Of a stretch of 64,000 bases of DNA, positions 26,950 to 35,987 are shown piece by piece. The position numbers and the translations under genes were made by a program. The notes under the pieces were generated by a model. The model saw only the letters and a program-made list of their open reading frames with translations, ran no database searches and was not told the origin of the DNA. Each line of letters opens with the position of its first letter. Within the stretch, counting starts at the first letter, position 1. Source of the stretch: Wukongibacter sp050859025 (lineage in GTDB: Bacteria; Bacillota; Clostridia; Peptostreptococcales; Caminicellaceae); the NCBI RefSeq assembly GCF_050859025.1, contig NZ_CP138200.1, positions 4,650,001 through 4,714,000 of the forward strand. The letters run 5' to 3'.

Positions 26950-28395
26950 TTACTTGATTACTGAAGGTTTTATATGTGAAGGGATTGGAGATTTATAGGT
27001 TTTTTCATTAAGCTTCTCTCTTAATTCCTCTTTAGCCATTTTAACAATTTCAGGATTCATTAATATATCTAAGGCAGTCATAGCTAGAACCTTTCCTGCA
27101 GCTAACATGCCCTTATGTCCTATACTTGTCGCCCCCTGTGCTACCATCTGCCAAGAATGACCAGGAGTACCTAAAGCACAGCACGCTGTTATAACTTGAC
27201 CAGTTGGAACAATCCAGCTTACATCTCCAACGTCGGTAGAACCTGATAGCATACCACCATGATGAACAAAGGGAAGAATGGTATCGGATAACTCCTTTTC
27301 CTTCATGTTTTTTATGATTTCCTTACCCCTTTCGCCAGTAAGCATATTAATCATTTTCATCTCATTGTTTATATCTGAATCAGATAATGTTGCTGAAATT
27401 TCTTTTGCATACTTTTTATCATCCTCATCAAACCTAGGAGGTCCTACTTCCATAAAATTCTCATAAAGAATTTCCTCAATAGTATTATTCGGTATTAAGT
27501 TAGAACAAGCCTTATCAAAAACAACCTCATGCTTAGTTTGAGTCATCAATGCTGCACCCTTTGCTATATCGTTTACCCTATCGAATATTTCCTGAACTTG
27601 AGATGTTTTTGGCGCTCTAATAAGGTATAAAACCTCAGCCTTTGCTTGAACTACATTTGGTGAAATCCCTCCAGTATTCGTAACTGCGTAATGAATACGA
27701 GCCTCGGGAATAATATGCTCTCTTAGGTAATTCACTCCTACATTCATCAGCTCAACAGCATCTAATGCACTTCTTCCTAGATGAGGAGAAGCTGCTGCAT
27801 GCGAGCTTTTACCATAAAATCTATAGTATACTTGGAAATTAGCTAAGGAGCCCACAGAAAAAATACCATTTTGGGCAAAGGGATGCCAGCATAGAGCAAT
27901 ATCTATGTCATCAAAAACTCCTTCTCTTGCCATGAACGCCTTTCCTGATCCCCCTTCCTCACCGGGACATCCATAAAGACATATTGTACCCTGGATATTA
28001 TTCTTTTTCACCCAATCCTTTACTGCCACTGCCGCAGCAAGTGAACCCGCTCCCAAAAGATTATGACCACACCCATGACCATTTCCACCCTCTATGACTG
28101 CTTCTTTTCTATCAGTCCTCGGTTTTTGACTCAAGCCTGATAATGCATCATATTCAGCCAATATGGCTATAACAGGCTTTCCACTTCCAAAACTTCCTAC
28201 AAAGGCAGTAGATATATCCGCAATTCCTCTTTCTACATTGAAACCCTCGGCCTCAAGTACCTTACAAAAAATGTCTGCAGATTTATGTTCTTCAAAACGT
28301 GTTTCTGCATATTCCCAAACTCTGTCACTTACATCAATAAAAGTATCCCTTTTAGCATCAATTATTTCTAAAATTCTGTTTTTATTTGTAGACAT
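26950..28395 (-). CDS. M20 amidohydrolase, AbgB-like
   Basis: 481 residues, typical of AbgB (p-aminobenzoyl-glutamate hydrolase subunit B) and related M20D enzymes. Metal-site features include GHGCGHNLLGAGS near 110 and CPGEEGGSGKAFM near 145, and a dimerisation domain with SSHAAASPHLGRSALDAVEL. It is expected to be a dinuclear metal hydrolase cleaving an N-acyl amino acid or the amide of aminobenzoyl-glutamate. The partner subunit is encoded upstream, 61 bases away. In E. coli AbgA and AbgB act as a heterodimer. Actual substrate not determined here. Confidence 0.88.
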   Translation of the reverse strand: MSTNKNRILEIIDAKRDTFIDVSDRVWEYAETRFEEHKSADIFCKVLEAEGFNVERGIADISTAFVGSFGSGKPVIAILAEYDALSGLSQKPRTDRKEAVIEGGNGHGCGHNLLGAGSLAAAVAVKDWVKKNNIQGTICLYGCPGEEGGSGKAFMAREGVFDDIDIALCWHPFAQNGIFSVGSLANFQVYYRFYGKSSHAAASPHLGRSALDAVELMNVGVNYLREHIIPEARIHYAVTNTGGISPNVVQAKAEVLYLIRAPKTSQVQEIFDRVNDIAKGAALMTQTKHEVVFDKACSNLIPNNTIEEILYENFMEVGPPRFDEDDKKYAKEISATLSDSDINNEMKMINMLTGERGKEIIKNMKEKELSDTILPFVHHGGMLSGSTDVGDVSWIVPTGQVITACCALGTPGHSWQMVAQGATSIGHKGMLAAGKVLAMTALDILMNPEIVKMAKEELREKLNEKTYKSPIPSHIKPSVIK

Positions 28396-28456
28396 ATTTT
28401 CACCGCCTAAATATTTTATTTATTCATGCTTTCTACTACTATTTAACTTTTGAACA

Positions 28457-29767
28457 CTAATATGGCTTTTTTATAATATCAAGGACCAGTAAAACATAAG
28501 TGTTCACAGCCTTTATAAGATCATCTTCTTTTACATCGAATAAAGAATTATGATGTCCAGCCTTGCTATCGGTTCCTACTATGAAGTAAACGCCTTTTCC
28601 ACCATGTTTCTGTACTTTGTTCATCATATATACATAATCCTCACTACCCGACGCACCTTCAGAAGTTTCAATTATTTTATCAAAGCATCCTAACTCATTA
28701 CCTATTTTTTTCACCCTATTTACTAACTCATCACTACAAACTCCGCTTGGAGCAGCTCCCATATATCTTACATTATAATCTACATTATGCATTTTTGCAG
28801 AATTTTCGATGATTCTAAGGGCATATTCTTCTAAATATTCATTTATTTCATTAGTTTCTCCTCTAATTTCTACCTTCATAAGGCTATCTTCAGGTATTAC
28901 ATTTCTATCTGTTCCTGATACCAATGTCCCTACGTTAATTCTACTGGCACCTTCTTTGTGTCTTGATATTGAATTTAGATTTAAAACGGCAGTACATGCC
29001 GCAAGCATGGCATTTTTCCCTTCATTTGGAGCTCCTCCTGCATGGGAAGACAATCCTTTATAGCTTATATCAAATTTAGTTGTTGCCATAAAGCCATTTT
29101 CACCACATATAAGAATTCCTGATTTCATAGCCATCATATGCCCGCCTATGACATAATCAACATCATCCAGAATACCCGCACCAACTATTGCTTTTGCTCC
29201 CCTAACGCCTTCCTCTGCTGGCTGAAAAATGAGTTTTATCTTACCTGGTCCTTCTATTTCTTCTTTAAAATGAGCTAGTACCTCAGCAACCCCAATCCCA
29301 ATGGCTGCATGGCAGTCGTGACCACAAGCGTGCATTACTCCTTTATTTATAGATGAAAAGCCCAATTTTGTTGGAAAATGCTCTTCACCGCTATGTTCAT
29401 TTACTTTGAGTGCATCTATATCAAACCTTAATGCTACAACAGGTCCATTTCCTAAATTCAATGTGCCTACTACTCCTGTAAATCCATCTTTTAATGGCTT
29501 AATAAATTCTTTATCTGCTCCCTGCTCCAATGCTCTATTATAATGATATTCTAATTCTTCTTCTGACGGAAGCCCCATTCTGTCTTCAGATTTAACAACA
29601 TCTCTTCCAAGCTTCACATCAAAACCTAGTTCAGTTAACCTTCTAGCTATTTTGGATGCAGTTCTAAATTCAGTAAAACCAACTTCAGGGTATTTATGAA
29701 AATCCCTTCTATAAGCTATAACTTTTTGTCCAATTTCTTCCACAAATGTAGTTACTCTTTCCTTCAC
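28457..29767 (-). CDS. M20 amidohydrolase, AbgA-like
   Basis: About 436 residues. The start is taken as the GTG at 29767, which has GGGGG eight bases before; a GTG at 29776 overlaps the ribosome site. Motifs: YRRDFHKYPEVGFTEFRTA at the N-terminus, VALRFDIDAL, MHACGHDCHAAIG (metal ligands), and FQPAEEGVRGAKAI. The insertion around residues 60-95 is as in AbgA. It is the first gene of the hydrolase pair; a probable 11-base-pair inverted repeat sits in its leader at 29804-29831. Together with AbgB-like and AbgT-like proteins it suggests uptake and cleavage of an amide of glutamate or a similar compound. Confidence 0.88.
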   Translation of the reverse strand: MKERVTTFVEEIGQKVIAYRRDFHKYPEVGFTEFRTASKIARRLTELGFDVKLGRDVVKSEDRMGLPSEEELEYHYNRALEQGADKEFIKPLKDGFTGVVGTLNLGNGPVVALRFDIDALKVNEHSGEEHFPTKLGFSSINKGVMHACGHDCHAAIGIGVAEVLAHFKEEIEGPGKIKLIFQPAEEGVRGAKAIVGAGILDDVDYVIGGHMMAMKSGILICGENGFMATTKFDISYKGLSSHAGGAPNEGKNAMLAACTAVLNLNSISRHKEGASRINVGTLVSGTDRNVIPEDSLMKVEIRGETNEINEYLEEYALRIIENSAKMHNVDYNVRYMGAAPSGVCSDELVNRVKKIGNELGCFDKIIETSEGASGSEDYVYMMNKVQKHGGKGVYFIVGTDSKAGHHNSLFDVKEDDLIKAVNTYVLLVLDIIKKPY

Positions 29768-29803
29768 TACAATCACCCCCTATTAAATGTATATACAGTC
29801 GAT

Positions 29804-29831
29804 TTTCAAATGCTATAAGCATTGAAAATAC
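29804..29831. promoter_or_regulatory. Inverted repeat upstream of the AbgA-like gene
   Basis: ATTTTCAAATGC and GCATTGAAAAT form an 11-base-pair inverted repeat with one bulge around TATAA, about 40 bases before the start codon. It could be an operator for the cluster's regulator; nothing else supports this yet. Confidence 0.4.
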
Positions 29832-29932
29832 AACATTTTAGTTACTATAAATATATATTTCACTCCTCTAATAAGTATAAATGCTATATACACCACTACA
29901 TAACCAAAAACCAAAAGAAGAGGAAATTTCTT

Positions 29933-30357
29933 ATGTATTGTTTGAATAATTATACTCAAACATCTATATTTAATCAATATCATAGCCTTGTTGTTAACTC
30001 TTACAAAAATCCAAGTAATTTCTTTAAAATGCTCGAGAAATACCTTCTAAGGCTACCTAAAAATACTGTTCTAAAAATGGTAAAGTTAGAACTAACTATA
30101 TATATCAAGATAAAGATTTTAGACTCTATCCCAGAGTCTTACGAAATTCAACTGAGTGGATTAAAACCTACAAAAGGAGAACCGTTATTGAACGCTCCTT
30201 TACATCTCTTAAGTTTAACCCTTGTGTTTCAACCCCTAAAACCTTAAACATTAATTCTATTAAGTCAGATATTTTTCTTGCTGTAAGTGCAAGGATAATT
30301 ATTGCTTTACTTGCCTACTCTATACAAAAACCTGAATACCTAAACCAAACTCACTAG
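29933..30357 (+). pseudogene. Remnant of a DDE-type transposase
   Basis: Two pieces of one degenerate gene. The first (29933 to about 30095) reads NNYTQTSIFNQYHSLVVNS and FFKMLEKYL, like the N-terminus of IS1182/IS4-type transposases. The second, in another frame (30112-30357), reads YPRVLRNSTEWIKTYKRRTV then IERSFTSLKFN and ends LNQTH, like the C-terminal IER-F-xxLK segment that holds the catalytic glutamate. The whole catalytic middle is missing. No clear terminal repeats were found. Confidence 0.7.
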
Positions 30358-30427
30358 ATATATTGCATAAACTTATATTTATCTTGTTATCTCTAGTTGA
30401 CAATACTAAAATTTTTTTGGTCTGATT

Positions 30428-30456
30428 ATGGCAGGCTTATTTGCCATGCCATTTTT
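30428..30456 (+). terminator. Hairpin with T-run near the transposase debris
   Basis: ATGGCA-GGC and GCC-A-TGCCAT pair around TTATTT and are followed by TTTTT on the plus strand. It probably belonged to the lost insertion sequence. Confidence 0.5.
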
Positions 30457-30636
30457 GTAGCCATTATTCTATTTATTTGTTTTTACCTGTGGATAAATCC
30501 CTAATTCATTTTTCAAGTATCTAAAATGTATATAATACAACATAGATAATTTAGAATTTGGTAACTAATATAATTTCTTTCAAATTTTTTAATCTGTGCC
30601 TTTAAATCTAGCTTGCTCAGCTAGTTCCCATAGCTA

Positions 30637-30745
30637 GGGATATTGTTATTTCCTTTTAGTGATTTCAATGAATCTGTTCTTATCTTCTATAATATATATG
30701 AAAAATAGGTTCATTGCATGAACGAAAAGGAAATAACAATATCCC
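30637..30745. repeat. Family B imperfect palindrome, copy 2
   Basis: 109 bases. Outer arms GGGATATTGTTATTTCC and GGAAATAACAATATCCC pair perfectly. Inner arms share GTGATTTCAATGAATCTGTT with copy 1 at 5265-5372. Relative to copy 1, two outer-stem positions differ and each is matched by the complementary change on the other arm. Confidence 0.85.
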
Positions 30746-30806
30746 TTAAGCATTTGAAATAGCATATTTCTATTTTTCTAATCCCACAGGTCGAAATTTT
30801 CTAAAG

Positions 30807-30853
30807 ACTAAGGGAGTGTCTCATAAAAAACCTTTATGAGACAGCCCCTTAGT
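30807..30853 (-). terminator. Terminator of the AbgT-like gene
   Basis: ACTAAGGGAGTGTCTCATAAA and TTTATGAGACAGCCCCTTAGT form a long stem, 22 bases after the stop on the minus strand. Confidence 0.8.
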
Positions 30854-30875
30854 AAGAATATAAATTTCTATAATT

Positions 30876-32408
30876 TTACATAAAGATATTCGCTCCAGGT
30901 CCCAAAGGAAGTTTAAAGAAGAACCAAACTGCTATTTGCAATATCCATATTATTGCAAATCCAATTGTATATGGTAACAACAAAGAGAAAAGCGTACCCA
31001 ATCCAGCATCTTTCTTATACTTCTGCATAAACCCAAGAACAATAGCTATATATGGAAATAACGGTGATAGGGGATTTGTTGTAGAGTCACCAATTCTGTA
31101 TGCTAGTTGTGCAAATTCAGGTGAATAGTCTAGCATCATGAACATCGGTACAAAAACCGGTGACAATAATGCCCATTTTGCAGATCCACTGCCTAAGAAT
31201 AGATTAATAAACATAGTTACAAAAATCACAGCTATTACCATAGGAAATCCAGTGAAGTTAGTCGCTTTCATAAGTCCACCCATTTTTACTGCAAGTATAA
31301 GACCAAGATTTGTCCAGTTGAAGAAACCAACAAATTGAGCTATAACAAATACAAAAACTATATATCCCGCCATACCTTCCATTGCTTTAGTCATCAATTT
31401 AGGTACATCTGAGCCTTCTTTGATGGTACCAGCTTTTCTACCATAGGCTATACCAACAGTTATAAACCAAAATAGTATAAAAGGAATAATGCCCTTTATA
31501 AATGGAGACTTAATAATACTTCCCCCTGCACCTCTCAAAACTGAATTTTCTGGTATAAGAACAGCAATAACAATTCCCCAATAGATTAAAGTTGCCAATC
31601 CAGCACTTCTTAATCCTTTATTTTCATTGTCAGATAATTCATATTCATCAATACCTACTTCAATTTCACCTTCATGTATATATTCACCTGCTTGCTTTTC
31701 TACATATCTTTTAGTAATCCATGTGCCAACTATTGTTAATAAAATAGTAGAAACAAACATAAAATAGTAATTTACTAATGGCGATACAGAAATACTTGGG
31801 TCTATAATATGTGAAGCCTCTTCTGTAATACCTGCTAAAAGTGCGTCAGTACCAGCAATTACAAGGTTTGCTGTAAAACCCGCACAGGCAGCTGCATAAC
31901 CTGCTGCAACTCCAACAATTGGGTTCTTTTTGGCTCCATAGAAAATGGCACCTGCTAATGGTGGTACTATTATAACTGCAGCATCAGAGGCTATATTTCC
32001 ACATATACCTATTAGAAAAATAGCCATTATCAACAGCTTTTCTGGAGCACCTAAAATGAATTTTCTCATAAAGGCACTCATCAGACCAGCTTGTTCAGCT
32101 AAACCAATACCGATCATCATTGACAATACCAATCCTAGAGGCCTAAATCCAGTGAAGTTTTTTAGAATATTAAGTAATATATATTGAATACCTTCTCTGC
32201 TCAGTAGATTTTTTACAGCAACTATTTCGTCTTTTACAGGGTGCTTAGCTTGTATACCCATTTTGGATAAAATCAAGGATAAAACCATAACTAATCCGAC
32301 TAATCCAACAAAAAGTAAGAATGGATGTGGTAATTTATTACCAGCTACCTCTACCCACTTTAAAAACCTATAGAGCAAGGACTTCTTTTCAGCCTTATTT
32401 TCTTGCAT
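30876..32408 (-). CDS. AbgT-family transporter
   Basis: About 510 residues from the ATG at 32408, chosen for its GGAGG site; the frame is open 14 codons more. It has the AbgT pattern of some eleven membrane segments with two re-entrant regions: GNIASDAAVIIVPPLAGAIF near 150 and SGSAKWALLSPVFVPMFM near 405. AbgT carriers import p-aminobenzoyl-glutamate in E. coli, and relatives elsewhere export sulfonamides or carry peptides. Placement between an M20 hydrolase pair and a regulator supports import of an amide substrate. A strong terminator follows, so it is its own transcript. Confidence 0.92.
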   Translation of the reverse strand: MQENKAEKKSLLYRFLKWVEVAGNKLPHPFLLFVGLVGLVMVLSLILSKMGIQAKHPVKDEIVAVKNLLSREGIQYILLNILKNFTGFRPLGLVLSMMIGIGLAEQAGLMSAFMRKFILGAPEKLLIMAIFLIGICGNIASDAAVIIVPPLAGAIFYGAKKNPIVGVAAGYAAACAGFTANLVIAGTDALLAGITEEASHIIDPSISVSPLVNYYFMFVSTILLTIVGTWITKRYVEKQAGEYIHEGEIEVGIDEYELSDNENKGLRSAGLATLIYWGIVIAVLIPENSVLRGAGGSIIKSPFIKGIIPFILFWFITVGIAYGRKAGTIKEGSDVPKLMTKAMEGMAGYIVFVFVIAQFVGFFNWTNLGLILAVKMGGLMKATNFTGFPMVIAVIFVTMFINLFLGSGSAKWALLSPVFVPMFMMLDYSPEFAQLAYRIGDSTTNPLSPLFPYIAIVLGFMQKYKKDAGLGTLFSLLLPYTIGFAIIWILQIAVWFFFKLPLGPGANIFM

Positions 32409-32487
32409 TTTATGATACCTCCTTATATTTAGTTGCAGATACAAATCCAAATACCATTTTCTCCTGCAGGGTTTTGGTTTCGTTTAG

Positions 32488-32497
32488 GACATGTCCA
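32488..32497. promoter_or_regulatory. GGACATGTCC palindrome upstream of the AbgT-like gene
   Basis: A perfect ten-base palindrome about 80 bases before the transporter start. It may be an operator for the neighbouring regulator; I saw no second copy near the regulator or hydrolase starts. Confidence 0.35.
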
Positions 32498-32654
32498 ATA
32501 TTATTATACTATATATTATTCTTCTTTTTAAGTCTTTTTTGTAATTTTGTTAATTTTCTTAAAATTCTCCATAAAAAAAGCCTATATCTAATAGACTTAC
32601 TTGTATGGTAAGGTTTAATATTGTTTATCCATAAATAAATTCTTCAATTTTTTA

Positions 32655-33962
32655 TCATATATTTATTTCATAAATTTTTCTCGGTCTTCCAGTTTTAGCT
32701 TTACTTTCAGTATATTTCACTTCTCCAAATCCAAATTTTACTAAGACATTAAGTATTCGCCTTGCACTTCTAGTACTAATACCTAAATAACTGGAAACCA
32801 CATTTGCATCCAATATATTTTTATTTATTTTTACAATCAAGGCTTGCAATTTTGATATATATACGGGACTTAAGGAAGTTTTTTCTGATATTTCCCTTAT
32901 TTCTTCATTCTTGCCCGATGACATATCATAGGTAAGTCTCATGTTATCTTCACTCGAAAATGGTCCCGAAACATTTCCTAATTCATCCATTAAGAAAGTA
33001 CAATCATAATCCTTCCTCAAGGAATGTCTTAATGCTATCCTTGCATTTATTTCCGCTTCATATATAGTATCTCCAAATCCAATACCTGAAGATAATATTA
33101 CCTTAGAATCTCCCACCATATAGGTATTACTCTGAAAATCAAGGATATTATAGATATTTTCTATTGACCCCCTATTTGTAAATATAAGATACTCATCCCT
33201 ACCAAGAGGAAACAGTGCCCCAAAGTTATCTCGAGTGTATTGGATAAATGTACTTTCCAGTTTATTTTTTATCATCATAAATTCATAGTCTGAAGAAAAG
33301 TTTTCTCCTCGATTTCTTATTTTTATTACTTGAATCGCAACTTGAGCATCCTGAACTTTTTTTACTCTTCCTAACAATATAGCTTTGTTAATATATTCTC
33401 TAATTAAAGGTTTTGTTGGATATAACTTATAAATAGGTATTCCTTTTTCTTTTAATAAAAGAAAAATTTTAGTGAATCCAGTCACTACAGCATCTATTTT
33501 TTCATCCTTCCAAAGATTATAATGGAAGTCAGCTAACTCATTGTATTCAAAATCAAAAGTATATTTAAAGTCATATGTATATGTCTTATCCAAGACAATA
33601 TCTAATTCTTCCATAGTCTCAACAACTTCTTTTGCAAGTAAAACATCTGTACTTATTCTTTTTATATCAATATTGTCATCCCTCATTTGCCACAAGGTTC
33701 TATAAAAACTTGTTCCTGATCTAGGAATATATACTGAGGGTTTTTTAATAACTTCTGCATTTAAGGCTATTGTATAGGGTCCTTGACCTGAAAAAATCAG
33801 TATATCTGAATTTTCCTGACTTTTTTGTGTAAGCTCAATCGTTTCGGACTTATCTGTATATTTGAAGGGTACAAATTCGGCTTTATCTTGAAACTCCTTA
33901 GTAACCGTGAGAATTTTTTCCACTGTATCTTCTGAACCAATTACACCTATTTTCAAATTCAA
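32655..33962 (-). CDS. Transcriptional regulator with sensor, degenerate GGDEF-like and winged-helix domains
   Basis: 435 residues from a TTG with AAGGAGTG upstream. Residues 1-170 look like a periplasmic-binding/PrpR_N-like ligand domain (MNLKIGVIGSEDTVEKIL; ILIFSGQGPYTIAL). Residues about 200-320 resemble a nucleotide-cyclase-like fold with a degenerate motif (SSGIGFGDTIYEAEINARIA), as in PucR/CdaR-type regulators, and should be catalytically dead. The C-terminus (about 355-435) is a winged helix ending KTGRPRKIYEINI. It is encoded just upstream of the AbgT-like gene on the same strand and probably controls the amide-utilisation cluster. Confidence 0.7.
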   Translation of the reverse strand: MNLKIGVIGSEDTVEKILTVTKEFQDKAEFVPFKYTDKSETIELTQKSQENSDILIFSGQGPYTIALNAEVIKKPSVYIPRSGTSFYRTLWQMRDDNIDIKRISTDVLLAKEVVETMEELDIVLDKTYTYDFKYTFDFEYNELADFHYNLWKDEKIDAVVTGFTKIFLLLKEKGIPIYKLYPTKPLIREYINKAILLGRVKKVQDAQVAIQVIKIRNRGENFSSDYEFMMIKNKLESTFIQYTRDNFGALFPLGRDEYLIFTNRGSIENIYNILDFQSNTYMVGDSKVILSSGIGFGDTIYEAEINARIALRHSLRKDYDCTFLMDELGNVSGPFSSEDNMRLTYDMSSGKNEEIREISEKTSLSPVYISKLQALIVKINKNILDANVVSSYLGISTRSARRILNVLVKFGFGEVKYTESKAKTGRPRKIYEINI

Positions 33963-34264
33963 TTATTCCACACTCCTTACTATAGATAAACATAATTAAC
34001 ATAAAAAATAAGTTTCACAGAAAATAATGAAAGCTTCTACATTTTTTCTTTGAAATTTATTAAACCTTAAAGTTGTTTATCTCTAATTATAGCTATTAAA
34101 ATAATAATATCACAAATTATCAAAAAGTTTAATCTATGGCTTTTTTCTAAAGTATTTAACTATAGAAAAAAAGAGGCTATCAGTAAATCACTAAATTGAT
34201 TAACCCGTCAGCCCCTTTTTTTATTAAGATGGTATCAAGCCATATACTTTGGTCTTTTACAATA
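33963..34264. other. Intergenic region with the terminator of the ABC/PHP operon
   Basis: 302 bases. Minus-strand AAAAAAAGGGGCTGACGG and CTGATAGCCTCTTTTTTTC (about 34167-34222) form an imperfect stem with a T-run, a terminator for the PHP gene. The rest should hold the promoter of the regulator at 33962. No other structure was seen. Confidence 0.65.
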
Positions 34265-34888
34265 TCAAAATTCATTGAACTTTTTACTATAATCATCATA
34301 ATATACCGGCACTACTTTACCATGTTTAATAGCCTCTATCAAATCCTTTTCACCTTTAATCTTATTATGAAATCTTGTCGCATATTTTCCAATATTCTGT
34401 AGCTTATGAGTATCACTTGCCCCAACACAAGGAATATTTAATCTACTTGCAAGCTTATGGGCTTTTAAATTATTTTCGTCAGACGTATTTCCATTAAAAA
34501 TTTCAATAGCAGATAGTCCGTTTAAATCTTTGATTTTATTCCCAAGTCCTCTTCCATTATTTCTGAATGGATGAGCACTTATTGTAGCCCCACCTTTTTC
34601 GTTAACAAAATCAATTAACTCCTGAGCATGTAACCTTTTTTCTGGCAATTTGTCTATGCCAAAGCAAAGAATATCTCCTTCATAAGTAAATATCTCTACC
34701 CCAGCAATAACCAGTAATCTATACTTTTTTTCCAGCTCCTTCACATACCCTTTGGCCTCATTATTATCATGGTCTGTGATACATATTCCATCTAAGCCAA
34801 TATCTTTAGCATATCTTATACCTTCTTCCATATCTATATAGCTACATGGAGAATATTGAATTGTGTGAAAATGTAAATCTATAATCAT
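34265..34888 (-). CDS. PHP-domain metal-dependent phosphoesterase
   Basis: About 207 residues from the ATG at 34888 (GAGGG five bases before). It has the four PHP motifs: DLHFHT at the start, ITDHDNNEAKG near 42, SAHPFRNNG near 108, and GASDTHKL near 165. PHP enzymes hydrolyse phosphoester bonds using a trinuclear metal site; small stand-alone ones act on nucleotides, histidinol phosphate or other small phosphates. It is the last gene of an ABC importer operon, which suggests the imported compound is a phosphorylated organic molecule. That link is inference. Confidence 0.88.
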   Translation of the reverse strand: MIIDLHFHTIQYSPCSYIDMEEGIRYAKDIGLDGICITDHDNNEAKGYVKELEKKYRLLVIAGVEIFTYEGDILCFGIDKLPEKRLHAQELIDFVNEKGGATISAHPFRNNGRGLGNKIKDLNGLSAIEIFNGNTSDENNLKAHKLASRLNIPCVGASDTHKLQNIGKYATRFHNKIKGEKDLIEAIKHGKVVPVYYDDYSKKFNEF

Positions 34889-34937
34889 ACTATCCCTCTT
34901 TTTCAATTAATTTAGACAAAAGCTTTATACTAGGATT

Positions 34938-35987
34938 TTAGTCATATAAAACATAAATCCCCTCATCATTAAAGTCTATATTTACGGTATCTCCTGGCTC
35001 AAGGGATTTATAATTCCGACTGTTTAGTACATCTACTAATATTTTATGTCCTAAAGCCTCTAATTTATATCGATTTATTATACCTAAATTTTCCTTCCAT
35101 TTAACCAAGGCTATAACCCCCGTATTACTATCTATTATTTTTATTTCTTCTGGCCTAAGTAAAACGGTTATCCTATCTCCCTTAAAGTCATTTGCTATAT
35201 CTATTTCAAATATTTTTCCAAGTAAATTGATTACTGCTTTATTATTTTTTCTTCTTTCTAAGATACAATCAATCAAATTTGCTTTACCAACAAAATTAGC
35301 AACAAAGGAATTAGCAGGTCTATAATATAACTCATCAGGCTCGGCTATCTGCTGTATTTTTCCTTTATTCATAACAACAATTCTATCAGCTATAGCTAAA
35401 GCTTCCCCTTGATCGTGTGTTACATACACACTGGTTATTCCAATTTCTCTTTGGATTTTTTTTATCTCCTGCCTCATACTAACCCTCAGTTTTTCATCCA
35501 AATTGCTAAGGGGCTCATCAAACAGCAATATATTAGGCTCTACAACCAATGCCCTTGCAAGAGCTACTCTTTGCTTCTGTCCTCCACTTAACTCCTGTAT
35601 ATATCTTTTTTCATAACCCTCTAGCTCTACACGCCTTAACACTGCCTTTATACGGCTTGTTATTTGACTTTTTGATAGCTTCCTTACCTTAAGCCCATAG
35701 GCTATATTTTCTTCTACTGATAGATGAGGAAATAGTGCATAATTTTGAAAAACCATTGTAGAATTTCTTTTTTGTGCCGACCATTTACTTATATCCTTAC
35801 CATCAAAATATATTTTTCCTATATCCTGAGAAATTAGCCCTGCAATAACACGCAGCAGAGTAGTTTTCCCACAACCAGAAGGTCCTAATAGGGCAATTAG
35901 TTCTCCCTGCTTAAGTTCCAAGGAAACTCCATCTACTGCAACTACATCCCTATATTTCTTAGTTATATTTTCTAAAACTATTTCCAA
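34938..35987 (-). CDS. ABC importer ATPase of the Fe3+/spermidine/organophosphate type
   Basis: 349 residues from a TTG with GGAAGG upstream. Walker A GPSGCGKTT, signature LSGGQKQRVALARAL, Walker B ILLFDEPLSNLD, H-loop YVTHDQGEA, and a C-terminal TOBE-like regulatory domain (about 245-349). This is the FbpC/PotA/AfuC group. It overlaps the permease gene by ten bases. Substrate is set by the binding protein at 37721-38812. Confidence 0.93.
   Translation of the reverse strand: MEIVLENITKKYRDVVAVDGVSLELKQGELIALLGPSGCGKTTLLRVIAGLISQDIGKIYFDGKDISKWSAQKRNSTMVFQNYALFPHLSVEENIAYGLKVRKLSKSQITSRIKAVLRRVELEGYEKRYIQELSGGQKQRVALARALVVEPNILLFDEPLSNLDEKLRVSMRQEIKKIQREIGITSVYVTHDQGEALAIADRIVVMNKGKIQQIAEPDELYYRPANSFVANFVGKANLIDCILERRKNNKAVINLLGKIFEIDIANDFKGDRITVLLRPEEIKIIDSNTGVIALVKWKENLGIINRYKLEALGHKILVDVLNSRNYKSLEPGDTVNIDFNDEGIYVLYD

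Larger units (their letters stand above)
29832..30875. other. Degenerate intergenic region between the hydrolase genes and the AbgT-like gene
   Basis: Over 1 kb without an intact gene. It contains transposase debris (29933-30357), a small hairpin with T-run (30428-30456), a family B palindrome (30637-30745) and the AbgT terminator (30807-30853). The remainder is AT-rich and featureless to me. Confidence 0.7.
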
